Positions 45,960-57,178 of a DNA stretch of 64,000 nt are shown here, in pieces; the stretch's first letter is position 1, and the number at the start of each line of letters is the position of its first letter. Made by a program: the position numbers and the translations under genes. This stretch comes from Selaginella tamariscina (Eukaryota > Streptophyta > Lycopodiopsida > Selaginellales > Selaginellaceae): the NCBI GenBank assembly GCA_003024785.1, contig PUQB01000003.1:682001-746000 (forward strand), given 5' to 3'. A model generated the notes under the pieces. That model ran no database searches and was not told the origin of the DNA. It saw only the letters and a program-made list of their open reading frames with translations.

Positions 45960-47250
45960 TACGACTGTCCTATTGATCTTGCAGAAGGAAAGACTCCACA
46001 TTCGAATCATTTATGCACTGTCACCCACAGAGTTGGAGGTTCTTCGTCAGTACAACTTGGCATCCGGCTTCATTCGTCACTCAAAGTCCCCTGCAGGAGC
46101 ACCTATCTTCTTTGTCAGAAAAGGATGGGAGTTTACGTTTGGTTGTGGACTACAGGGGTTTGAATCAAGTCACCATTCGGAATCGGTACCCGTTGCCATT
46201 GATCCCGAACTTCTCGATCGGCTGCGAGGAGCAAAGGTGTTCACAAAGATCGACTTACGAGGGGCTTACAATCTTGTACGGAATTCATCCAGGCGATGAG
46301 TGGAAGACTGCCTTTCATACAAGGGCCACTTCGAGTACATGGTGATGCCCTTCGGCCTTACCAATGCCCCAGCTGTGTTCCAACACATGGTGAACGTCAT
46401 CTTTCGTGACTTCTTGGACCAGTTTTGTAATGATCTACTTCGACAACATTTTGATCTTTTCCAAGGACCAGGCGACACATGACAAGCATGTACGGTTAGT
46501 TCTACAGCGGCTCGCGAGCATGGCCTGATTCCAAGTTGGAGAAGTGCTTTTTCGACAGGGATTCTGTGGAGTTCTTGGGCTACATTGTCTCTCCTGCTGG
46601 TGTGTTCCATGGACATGCACAAGGTGAAGACCATCATGGAGTGGGAGAGGCCCAAGTTCTGTACGAGACGTACAATGCTTCCTTGGCTTTGCAAACTTCT
46701 ACAGGCGGTTCATACAGGATTTCTCCAAACGTGTACTTCCACTCACGGAACTCACCAAGCGCACAGGGGTTTTCTCTTGGTCTGACAAGGCGGAACATGC
46801 ATTCACAACACTCAAGGATGCCTTCACGACAGCTCCGATTTTAGCACATCCTGATCCTTCTCGTCCTTTCTTCATTGAAGCAGATGCCTCGGATTTTGCA
46901 GTAGGATCTGTCCTATCTCAAGTTAGAGAAGACAAGTTGCTTCATCCTGTAGCTTTTCATTCTCGTAAGTTCCTTTTGGCGGAGATCAATTATGAGATTC
47001 ATGACAAGGAACTCAAGGCCATTGTGGATTCGTTCGAGGAGTGGCGGCATTTCCTGGAAGGTGCTACGCATCTTGTACAAGTTCTTATGGATCACAAGAA
47101 CCTGAAGTATTTTCAAATGGCTCGAGTTCTCAGTCGGCGACAGGCTAAGTGGGCGGAGTTCCTATCATGTTTTGATTTGTCATCATCTATAGGCCCAGTT
47201 TTCGGAATGGCAAGGCGGACGCATTGTCCAGGCGCTCTTACCTTGCACCG
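45960..47250 (+). pseudogene. RT and RNase H of F3 copy 2
   Basis: RT motif A is [15 protein letters not shown] (46233-46277). Motif B ([20 protein letters not shown]) is at 46343-46403. Motif C reads as YFDN instead of YLDD near 46430, one frame away, so catalysis would be lost. [14 protein letters not shown] follows at 46560-46600. RNase H has [19 protein letters not shown] near 46870-46925, [20 protein letters not shown] at 46990-47050 and the end of the connection to integrase near 47220. Confidence 0.83.
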
Positions 47251-47288
47251 GTCCTGGGCGATCCTGCATATGACTATCAAAGACAAGT

Positions 47289-48420
47289 GTGTTGGGTCCT
47301 GATCGACTCTGGCTTGCAGCACTACAGGTTCATCAGGCTCCAGCAAATTCAACACTCCTACAGGACATCCATTCGCAATTGGCTATAAACGACTTGGCAA
47401 AGAATGTGTTCTCACACATTCATCCTAACATTGCAAGTTCCTCTTCCTCTAGTTCTCGTTCCGACTACAAGTTGTTTGCCACACAGGATGGACTCATGTA
47501 CTAGGAAGGTCTTCTGTACGTTCCTGTTGGTATTTCCAGGACTCGTGTGGTACATGATTGTCATGATACCTCGTCTACAGGACATTTTGGTGTGGCCAAG
47601 ACAGTGGAGTTGGTGACTCGCAACTATTGGTGGCCTGGGTTGCGAGGTTTTGTGGAAAGGTTTGTACGGAGCTGTGACACTGTAACAGGTCGAAGTTGCC
47701 TCATCATGCACCCTCTGGTCTTCTTCATCCTCTTCCTGTTCCTTCTACTCCTTGGAGATCCATTTCTATGGATTTCCTCACAGATCTTCCTCCTTCTCGT
47801 GGATTCGATGCAGTTCTTGTGGTGGTTGACCGTTTCACCAAGCAGGCTCATTTCCTACCCTGCAACAAGACAGCTACAGGACAAACAACTATTGAGTTGG
47901 TGATCCGTGAAGTGTTCCAACATCATGGTCTTCCTGAGAGCATTGTTTCCGATCGAGGTCCACAATTCATGTCCAAGTTTTGGCTCTTTCTTCAGGATAT
48001 CATCCGCAAACTGATGGGTAGTCAGAACGCACAATTCAGACCTTGGAACAGTATCTTCGTTGCTTCATTAGTTACCACAGAACAACTAGTTGGACCTTCT
48101 TCCAATGGTGGAGTTTGCCTACAACAACTCCATTCACGCATCTACATGCCAGACACCTTTCTTTGCTCTTACAGGCCACCATCCACGTTTTGACTTTGCT
48201 GCTCTTCCTGCTTCTTCCTTCTTCCACCTGCAGTACAGGATCATCTCCAGCATCTTCGTCAAGTACGGGATGATCTTCGGGTTCATCTTCAGCAGGCACA
48301 GGAACGATACAAGCATCATGCTGATGCTCATCGTTAACCGGCACCTACATACAAGATTGGTGATCTTGTGTGGCTTCTTCGTTGACACATTCACACTAAC
48401 AGGCCTTTTTCTAAGTTGGA
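47289..48420 (+). pseudogene. Integrase of F3 copy 2, with internal deletion
   Basis: GHFGVAKTVELVTRNYWWPGL lies in the zinc-binding region at 47580-47640. MDFLTDLPPSRGFDAVLVVV has the first aspartate at 47768. SIVSDRGPQFMSKFW has the second at 47945. The next ~45 bp of the consensus (RELLRSIQVKADL-type segment) are missing, joining FW directly to [28 protein letters not shown] follows at 48110-48165. The deletion and frameshifts abolish the domain. Confidence 0.83.
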
Positions 48421-48808
48421 TTTTCAACGATTGGGCCCTTACAGGATTGTGGCAGAAGTTAATCCTATAGCTTTCCGACTCGAGTTACCATCTATGGTGC
48501 AACTTCATCCTGTGTTTCACACCTCCTTGTTGGAGCCGTATCATCATTCTTCTCTTCCTGGTCATGCTTCTTCTCCTCCCCCTCCTGTGGTCATTGCTGG
48601 TGAACTTGAGTACAAAGTTGTAGCCATCCTTGATTCTCGTCTTCATAGCTGCCAACTTCAATACTTGGTAGATTGGAAAGGTTATTTGCCTACCGATCGC
48701 ACTTGGGAACCTGCATCCAACTTACTCCATGCTTCTTCCAAAGTTGCTGCTTTTCATCGGCATTATCCTGCTAAACCAGGTCCCAAGACTCATGGAACTC
48801 GTCCTTAG
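48416..48808 (+). pseudogene. Chromodomain C-terminus of F3 copy 2
   Basis: An open segment of 130 codons: LHPVFHTSLLEPYHHSS, a proline-rich spacer, then the chromodomain core YLVDWKGYLPTDRTWEPASN with its aromatic residues (Y, W, W) kept, ending HYPAKPGPKTHGTRP just 13 bp before the LTR. A chromodomain after integrase defines chromoviruses and guides integration to particular chromatin. This is the best-preserved copy in the window. Confidence 0.85.
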
Positions 48809-48821
48809 GGAGGAGGTGCAC

Positions 48822-49470
48822 TGTCACAACCTGATACAGGATTCCGGATACAGGATAAAGGATATAGGATATAGGATACGGGTTACAAGATACAGGATAT
48901 AGGATACGGGTTACAGGATATACTTATAGAATATGCCTGCAGGATATTCTTACAGGATATACCCACAGGATATACCCACAGGATATTCCTACAGGATATG
49001 CCTATAGGATATGCTATAGGATATGCCTAGAGGATAAGGGTCACTATTCTTAGCTCATGACTAGATTAGACTCATGACTAGATTAGACTCATGACCAGAT
49101 TAGCTTGGAGTTGTGAGCATAAAAGCTCCAACCTAATTGTTGTACAATCAGTTACTATCAACACCAGTCATTCTACGATCATTCTTGCTCTTGTCTTGTT
49201 CGTGTCTTGCTCCTTGCCTCCTGCTCTTGTCTTGCTCCCGGATCTTGTCCTGTTCCTGTCTTGTTCCTGGATCCTGTCCTACGCCTTCCTGTCTTGCTCC
49301 CGGATCCTATCCTGATCCTGTCTTGCTCCTGGATCCCGTCCTGTTCCTGTCTTATTCCTAGTTCCTGTCTTATTCCTAGTTCCTGTCTTGCTCTCGGTCC
49401 TATTCCTGAGTCAAGCCTTCCTGTTCTTGGAATCCTACTCTCTTCCTAGTTCCTGGATCATGACTTGACA
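48822..49470 (+). repeat. LTR of F3 copy 2
   Basis: This 649-bp LTR runs TGTCACAACC...GACTTGACA. The 13-bp repeat block is at about 48850-49035, the longest in the window. A duplicated GACTCATGACTAGATTA unit is at 49055-49095, TATA-like CATAAAAG at about 49119, and TCCTGTCTTG(C/T)TCCTGG units fill 49190-49400. Confidence 0.87.
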
Positions 49471-49799
49471 TCATGTACACTTGTCAACATCCACATATGT
49501 TTCTCCCAATCCTGCCTTTTTTCATTATTCTTCTTTTGTTCCACCCCCTAAGATCCTTCATCTTTTTCAATCATAGATCCCTTCTTCTCCTCTCCGAGTT
49601 CTTACCATTACCATGCATGAACTTACCACTGATCCTGCTTCTTTTCATCTTTTTACCTTTCAAGTAACTCCTACGTCCTCTTCTACCTTTCCTGTATTTA
49701 ACTCCCTTATTTTTTCAATCTCCTTCTCCTGTTCTTCTTCTCCTGTTCCTTCTTCTTTCCTCCTTCTTCTCTGCCATCCAAGTATCACTCCTTTCAGGA

Positions 49800-51180
49800 C
49801 GTTTTTAACAAGCAAAAGGCTGCAGTTCTTCCTGTTCACAAGTCCTACAACTGTCTTATCGATCTTGTGGAAGGAAAGACTCCACCATTCAGACCGATTT
49901 ATGCATTGTCACCTACATAATTGGAGGTTCTTCGTAAGTACATCGAGGAAAGCTTGGCATCCGACTTCATTCATCACTCAAAGTCCCCTGCAGGAGCACC
50001 TATCTTCTTTGTCAAGAAGAAAGATGAGAGTTTACATTTGGTTGTGGACTATAAAGGTTTAAATCAAGTCACCATTCGGAACCGGTACCCGTTGCCATTG
50101 ATCCTGGAACTTCTCGATCGATTGCAAGGAACAAAGGTGTTCACGAAGATCAACTTACGAGGGCCTTACAATCTTGTACGGATTTGTCCAGGCGATGAGT
50201 GGAAGACTGCATTTTGTACAAGGTATGGACACTTTGAGTACACGATGATACCTTTCAGACTTACCAATGCCCAGCAGTGTTCCAACACATGGTGAACAAC
50301 ATTTTTCGTGACTTCTTGGACCAATTTGTGGTAATCTACCTCGATGACATTTTGATTTTCTCCAAGGACCAGGCGGCTCATGACAAGCATGTACGACTAG
50401 TCCTATAGAGGCTTCGCGAGCATGGCTTGTATGCAAAGTTGGAGAAGTGTTTCTTCGATAGGGATATTGTGGAGTTCTTGGGCTACATCGTCTCTCCTGC
50501 TGGCGTTTCCATGGACATGCACAAGGTGAAGACTATCGCGGAGTGGGAGAGGCTCAAGTCTGTACGAGATGTACAATGTTTCCTTGGCTTTGCAAACTTC
50601 TACAGGCGTTCATACAGAACTTCTCCAAGCATGTACTTCCACTCACGGAACTCACCAAGCGCACAGGAGTGTTCTCTTGGTTCGACAAGGTGGAACATGC
50701 ATTCACAACACTCAAGGACGCCTTCACGACAGCTCCGATTTTAGCACATCTTGATCCTTCTCGTCCCTTCTTCGTTGAAGCAGATGCCTCGGATTTTGCA
50801 ATAGGATCTATTCTATCACAAGTTGAAGAAGACAAGTTGCTTCATCCTGTAACTTTTCACTCTTGTAAGTTCCTTTCGGCAGAGATCAATTACGAGATTC
50901 ATGACAAGAACTCAAGGCCATTGTGGATTCGTTCGAGGAGTGGCGGCATTTCCTGGAAGGTGCTGCGCATCCTGTACAAGTTCTTAAGAATCACAAGAAC
51001 CTAGAGTATTTTCAAACGGCTCGAGTTCTCAGTTGGCGACAGGCTAGGTGGGCAGAGTTCCTATCATGTTTTGATTTCGTCATCATCTATAGGCCTGGTT
51101 TTCGAAATAGCAAGGCAGATGCATTGTCTAGGCGCTCTTACCTTGCACCAACCCCGGGCGATCCTACATATAATTGTCAA
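49800..51180 (+). pseudogene. RT and RNase H of F3 copy 3
   Basis: [40 protein letters not shown] (motif A aspartate changed to asparagine), [13 protein letters not shown] (motif B damaged by a 1-bp loss) and [16 protein letters not shown] (intact YLDD at 50328-50375). RNase H has [20 protein letters not shown] at 50770-50825. A frameshift is near 50910. Confidence 0.83.
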
Positions 51181-51269
51181 AAGCAAGTGTTGTGGGTCCT
51201 GATCGACTTCGGCTTGCAGCATTACAAGTTCATTAGGCTCCAGTAGATTCTACACTCCTACAAGACATC

Positions 51270-52735
51270 CGTTTGCAGTTGGCTACAGACGACTTGGCAA
51301 GGAATGTGTTTTCACACATTAGTCTTGACATCAAAGTTCCTCTTCCTCTAGTTCCCGTACAGACTACAAATTGTTTGCCATACAGGACGAACTCCTGTAC
51401 CGGGAAGGTCTCCTATACGTTCCTGTTGGTGTTTGCAGGACTCGTGTGGTACAGGATTATCATGATACCCCAACTATAAGACATTTTGGTGTGGCCAAGA
51501 CAGTTGAGTTGGTGACTCGCAACTATTGGTGGCCTAGGTTGCGAGGTTTTGTGGACAAGTTTGTACGGAGTTGTGACACCTGTAATAGGTCGAAGATGCA
51601 TGCCCTCTGGTTTTCTTTGTCCTCTTCATGTTCCTTCTGTTCCTTGGAGATTCATTTCTATGGATTTCCTCACAAATCTTCCTCCTTCTCATGGATTTGA
51701 TGCAATTCTTGTGGTGGTTGACCGTTTCACCAAACAGGCTCATTTCCTACCATATCACAAGACTGCTACAGGCCAGACAACTGCTGAGTTGGTGATCCGC
51801 GAAGTATTCCGACACCATGGTCTTCCTGAGAGCATTGTTTCTGATCGAGGCCCACAATTCATGTCCAAGTTTTGGCGAGAACTTCTCCGGAGTATACAGG
51901 TTAAAGCGGACCTTTTTTTAGGATACCATCCACAAACTAATGGGTAGTTAGAACGCACGATTTAGACCTTGGAGCAACATCTTCGCTGCTTCATCAGTTA
52001 CCAATAGGACAACTGGTTGAACCTTCTTCCAATGGCGGAGTTTGCATACAACAACTTCGTTCACGCATCTACAGGCTAGACACCTTTCTTTGCTCTTACA
52101 AGCTACCATCCACGTTTTGACTTTGCTCCTCCTACTTCTCCTTCTTCCGCTTCTGCAGTACAGAATCGTCTCCAGAATCTTCGTCAGGTACATGAGGATC
52201 TCCGGGTTCATCTTCAGTAGGCACAGGAACGGTACAAGCATCATGCTGATGCTCATTGTTAATCGGCACCTGCATACAAGATTGGTGATCTCGTGTGGCT
52301 TCTTCCTCAGCATATTCGTACCAACATGCCTTTTTTTAAGTTGGATTTTCAACAATTGGGCCCTTACAGGATTGCGGCTAAGGTCAATCCTGTAGCTTTC
52401 CGACTCAAGTTACCATCTACGGTGAAACTTCATCCTATGTTTCACACCTCCTTATTGGAGCCGTATCATCCTTCTTCTCTTCCTGGTCGTGCTTCTTCTC
52501 CTCCCCCTCCTGTGGTCATTGATGGTGAACCTGAGTACGAAGTTGCAGCCATCCTTGATTCTCGTCTTCATCGCCGTTAACTTCAATACTTGATGGATTA
52601 GAAAGATTATTTGCTTACCGATCGCACTTAGGAATCTGCATCCAACTTACTCCATGCTTCTTCCAAAGTTGCTGCTTTCCATTGGCGTTATCCTGCTAAA
52701 CCAGGTCCCAAGACTCGTGGAACTCGTCCTTAGGG
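51270..52735 (+). pseudogene. Integrase and chromodomain of F3 copy 3
   Basis: HFGVAKTVELVTRNYWWPRL at 51483; MDFLTNLPPSHGFDAILVVV at 51660 (first aspartate); SIVSDRGPQFMSKFWRELLR at 51832 (second aspartate); YHPQTNG at 51925 followed by a stop where the catalytic glutamate (S.E) is expected. LHPMFHTSLLEPYHPSSLPG is at 52425-52490. The chromodomain core after 52580 contains stops (TAA at 52579, TAG in DWKGY). Confidence 0.83.
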
Positions 52736-52744
52736 AGGAGGTGC

Positions 52745-53216
52745 TATCACGACTCGATACAGGATGCAGGATACAGGATACGGGTTATAGGATATGCCTA
52801 TAGGATATACCTACATGATATGCATACAAGATATTCCTACAGGATATGCCTATAGGATATACCTATAGGATATGCCTGCAGGATATTCCTATAGGATATG
52901 CCTATAGAATATACTATAGGATATGCTTAAAGGATAAGGGTCACTATTTTTAGCTCATGACCAGATTAGCTTGGAGTTGTGAGTATAAAAGCTCCGACCT
53001 AACTGTTGTATAATCAGTTACTATCAACACCAGTCTTTTTACGATCAATCTTGTTTTGTCTTATTCTTGTTTTGTTTTGCTTCTTGCTTCTTGCTTCTTG
53101 CTCTTGTCTTATTCATGGTTTTTAGTTCCTGTCCTGCTCCCTGTCCTGCTTCTGAGTCAAGCTTCCTTATTCTCGGAATCCTGCTCACTTCTTTGTTCCT
53201 GGATTGTGGCTTGACA
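52745..53216 (+). repeat. LTR of F3 copy 3
   Basis: This 472-bp LTR starts TATCACGACTCG (first G mutated) and ends GGCTTGACA. About a dozen AGGATATGCCTAT-type 13-bp units are at 52785-52935, and a duplicated CTTGCTTCTTG run is at about 53080-53100. Confidence 0.86.
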
Positions 53217-54950
53217 ATGTTTGGCTACTTTTCGCAATCCTAATTAACGTAATGATTTTATATGTTTATAAGATATAAAATAAAAAGACTTTTGAAGATT
53301 GATGTATTTAATTTATATACATGAATTTTATATATATAATTCTTTTTAAATATAAATTTTTTCTTAATTTTTAGTATTTGCTAATTAATCAACCCTTATT
53401 ATATTAATGATAAATAATTACCATTAATATAAAAGGGGGTTGGATTGTGAAAGCATTTTTATAAAATGAATTAGCTAGACATGGATCTACGTAATTGACT
53501 AGTAATACATATGATTGTCAACATATAATTATATTGATTAATTATAATAATTGTATTGCTTATTACTCTTTTGTCACTATTATGTATAAATAAAATAAAG
53601 AATATAAAATTACATTATCTATGCTCAATTGGTTACAATAAACTAACCGTAGAAAAAAACATGCCTTAACAATTAGGGTTTGTTACATTGCACATGTACA
53701 AAACTTTATACATTTCTGATTTGTTTTACCACAAAGCACCACAGAAAGTATAATTTCTATTTTATTTTCTAATAATGGGCATCCACATAGAAATCCTCGG
53801 CCAAATGTGAACCATTAAGTCATTTCAGCATGTGACATTTATATAGATATATGGTAGTATTAGGGCAATTTCCCTACACAATTTACAATCGGTTCCCAAT
53901 ACATATCTTTGTGCATTGTTATTAACTTGTGGTATTGGAATTCACTTTCCTGTTGGGTTGGTTATTGACCAGGGGAGGAGCTCTCATGTGTTGAACTGTG
54001 TGTATATGTGTATATGTCTATGAGTGTGCATGTATATATCTATATTATAGATAGGATTCACAACAATGAGAGGATGGTTTCCCTTACCTATATCTTTCAT
54101 AAATAATCACTTTCATGAATTTTTTATTTTTTTATTGTCTTCTTCTTTAAAAAGTATACTCAATTTCCCTTTCTACTTACAGGTGTATGTTACTGCTATG
54201 AATATGTGGTTAAAGTGATTATCTTGCAAATTCTATCACAAACAATGGAAAGGGCCTCATAGACTCATGTAAACTGATGGAGGCAATCCAACTCCTTCAA
54301 TGTGAAATCAAATGGTCCAATTTTGATAAGGTATCAATGAGAGTGAGACCTTTTCGAAGGTTAGGATACACTTATCATCGCTTTATTTATAATGCAAATA
54401 CGGAATCTCTTGTGCATGTGGTCATATCATAGGGTTTGGTTATAGTGCAACACATTGATTGGGACGATAGACTAGATAAATTTAGTTAATGATCTCATGG
54501 AATATTTGGACGACTATAAAAGCTTAGAAGATCTCATCATGTATTTATTCAGAGAGATAAGCCATGAACTTCATGTTATTCCTCAACAAATTGAAGACAT
54601 TGCCATTCAAATATGGAGAAGGTTGATATTTTTAATTAAACGCTTTGAAACTAGAGTAAACATACTAGAACATATACAAGAGGAATCTAGCTTAAGATTT
54701 ATAAATTTTGTTTTCTCCTAGGAAGTAACACATTGAGGATTTGTTGTAACTATATATTTGCTTCTATATTAATGATAAATCTTAATCATTAATATCATTT
54801 AATTATAAGTTTGAAGAGATTTAAAAATTCTTACTTTCTAAGACAGTCACATGAATTATGAATAAAATCACGGGGTTCACTCATTATAAGCATTACATTG
54901 TAATGCCTATTACAACAAAGAAGTGGGTTTTGGTTGACAATTTGAAATGC
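53217..54950. other. AT-rich region without recognised gene
   Basis: Very AT-rich sequence with TA-rich runs (53300-53600) and a TG/TA-rich patch (54000-54050). The 74-codon plus frame at 54497-54721 has no known domain. The part from about 54240 may belong to the decayed Mutator-like element to the right. Confidence 0.4.
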
Positions 54951-56110
54951 TCATTAATTATAACACTTTTGCAGGGTCAAGAATTATATTGAGAATAATG
55001 GCACCAAAGGCATTCAAGGTGTTTTATAATTAAAGAAGAAACTGAGATACAAATACATTCACCACAATTTGTTTCTAAGTAGATAACTGCAACATCTGAG
55101 AGGGCCTACCCTATTCAAAATGTTCACAACATGTCCAAATTCAAACATCGACCCTATCAAAAAGATAGACACGAATGGAGATGGAGATCTCAACAATTGT
55201 TGGGTCCACTTCAACCATGTGCATTGCATGGAAGATTGGATCACCATGGATGTTCACATGTATGATCCATAATGAGTAAGCTTATATTAGGTTAGGTTCT
55301 ATGTTTTCAAGATGTGCACCAACCTGACCATTACCATGGTGGAGTCCAAGGTGCGAGACCACCCTACTCTCATCTTTTGGAAGTATCTACAAGAGGTGGT
55401 ATACAAACACATCTACAAAAATCCCAATTTTTGAGCTTGGATGGTTGACATGGCCAGAGCAAATTTCATTGCGGTGTTCAATGGTGACAAAAATAACCCA
55501 AGGAGTGTATGTATTGGGTTCCATTTCTAAAGAACATGGTAGATACTACTAAATCATGTGTTCATCCCCAATATTGTGTTGAAAATGAAAAATTTGTTGT
55601 GAATATTTTTTTCCACCTTGGAGGCGATAAAACAAACCTCATTCGACATTTGACACACCGATCACATCAACCCTATTTAAATTTTGGAGCTTGATGCTTG
55701 GCTAGGTTGGTGGCATGCAAGAAGAACTTTTTGGGATATTTTTTGTTTTATGTATTTTGAACATTGTGTCCTCTATTCACGTTTTGCTAACGTGCAAACC
55801 ATCCACATGATCCACCTTCCAAAAACTACTTGTTGTCCCTACAACCAACTTAAATGAGAATAGACACTAGACTTTGAAGACTTCATAGGGAAAGTCAAAA
55901 ATAGAGATTTATAATACATGTGTCATTGATTTAATAATGGCCATCGAGTAGATGATTAGAGCTACTACGTTCATACAGGAAAATACAAGGGTTCTGGCAC
56001 AAATGACTCTCAGCTCCTAGATAAATTAACAAGGAAAACCACTCTTGCTCCAAATGCAATTGCAACAGCTGTTAGGAATGTGGTAAAAAAGGCACCACTA
56101 TGAAAGACGG
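54950..56110 (+). pseudogene. Second Mutator-like transposase remnant
   Basis: The stretch 55140-55275 encodes NNCWVHFNHVHCMEDWITMD, collinear with LHDQWVVLDHMHRIPDWATI in the copy at 42800, including the following MYDP/LYDP. Further on, IFWKYLQEVVYKHIYKNPNF, a stop, and MVDMARANFIAVFNGDKNNP (55440-55500) align with the conserved NPNFKGFM.D.A.ANW-type core of MULE-like transposases. Stops and frame changes are frequent. It is clearly older and more AT-rich than the copy at 41791. Confidence 0.6.
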
Positions 56111-57178
56111 TACCACAATCGGTGACACTTGTACTATTCGCTTCTATAACTATGACTTCAACATAACTGACAATATATTTTGGAAGCCGAAATTTGATTT
56201 AAAGACAATTTCTTGAAGGTAGAGGCGATCTTTGACTAGTACCACTCCCACATGTGCCACTCTAGTGTTTACAAGAGAAACACCATCCTCAACCTCTAAC
56301 GGTATTGGGAATGAAACCCCATCGCATATGGAGTACACGCCATATTCACAATGAGTTAAAAGATTGTGGCTTTTTGAAATTGTGTGGTTTTTAACGATAA
56401 AAGTCATTTAACATCGTGTTTTTATGAGCGGCATGAGAGTAAAGTCCCTTTTGCAAGTAAGTTGTGGCTTTTTGTAGAGGATTTAGGTTCAATTGTGGTT
56501 TTCAATTATGGATTACGAAAAATAATGTGGCTTTTGAGAGTCATTGTAGTTTAGGAAGGGCTTAAGCCACCTTAATTAATGTCAAACATATTTTAGTCCT
56601 AAACTTTTATGAGATGTGGCATGTGAAATGGTATTTAATTATGGCTTCTTACGATGGCTATCTAGTATATATGCAAAGTTGTAACTAAAATGGGCATGGC
56701 TATAGTCCCATTTCCTAATAATTAGCAATTTTAGCTATTTAATTAGCATTTTCTAATATTAAAGGAATATTCTTTAGAATATATGTTTGAAAATAGAATA
56801 TTCTTTAGAATATTCTATTTTGTATTCTACCCTTTAATAAATTATAGCATTCATTGAACAAAAATTAATAACATTATAAAAGTAGAAGGTATTAAATTAT
56901 ATAATATATTGCCTAATATAACAATTAAGGAAGAGCATAAGAGGTACATTATATAAATATTGATGTTGTTATTAAAATATTAATATTTAAATATAACATT
57001 ATTAATTAAAAATTTGTAGTAGTAATAATATATATATAAAATCCTATAATAATATAGTCAATCTTCCATATCATTTTTTAAATTTATATAGTTAAGTAAA
57101 CAATTTGGTACTATTATTAAAGAGTTTATAATAATTATGAATATTAAATATATGATATTTTATAATTTTGTAATTGCT
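56111..57178. other. AT-rich region downstream of the DUF7869-like gene
   Basis: It contains repeated AGAATATTCT palindromes (56765-56825) and long TA-rich runs up to 57178. No gene is recognised. The last part includes the 3' untranslated region of the gene at 57179-60310; an AATATA/AATAAA-like signal could be chosen from many AT words, so none is assigned. Confidence 0.45.

Larger units (their letters stand above)
44289..49470 (+). mobile_element. Chromovirus F3, plus copy 2
   Basis: It has gag (44289-44887), protease (about 44990-45272), a proline/serine-rich linker, RT (about 45960-46490), RNase H (about 46850-47230), integrase (47289-48420), chromodomain (48416-48808) and a 3' LTR (48822-49470). 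The 5' LTR and the start of gag are missing at the junction with the transposase pseudogene. About 45 bp are deleted in integrase near 47983. There are many frame changes. Confidence 0.88.
49471..53216 (+). mobile_element. Chromovirus F3, plus copy 3
   Basis: It starts directly after the LTR of copy 2 in the protease-RT linker, so gag and protease are absent. RT (about 49800-50740), RNase H (50740-51180), integrase (51270-52350), chromodomain (52416-52735) and a 3' LTR (52745-53216) follow. The LTR-internal junction at 49470/49471 could reflect unequal recombination between tandem copies. Confidence 0.87.
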
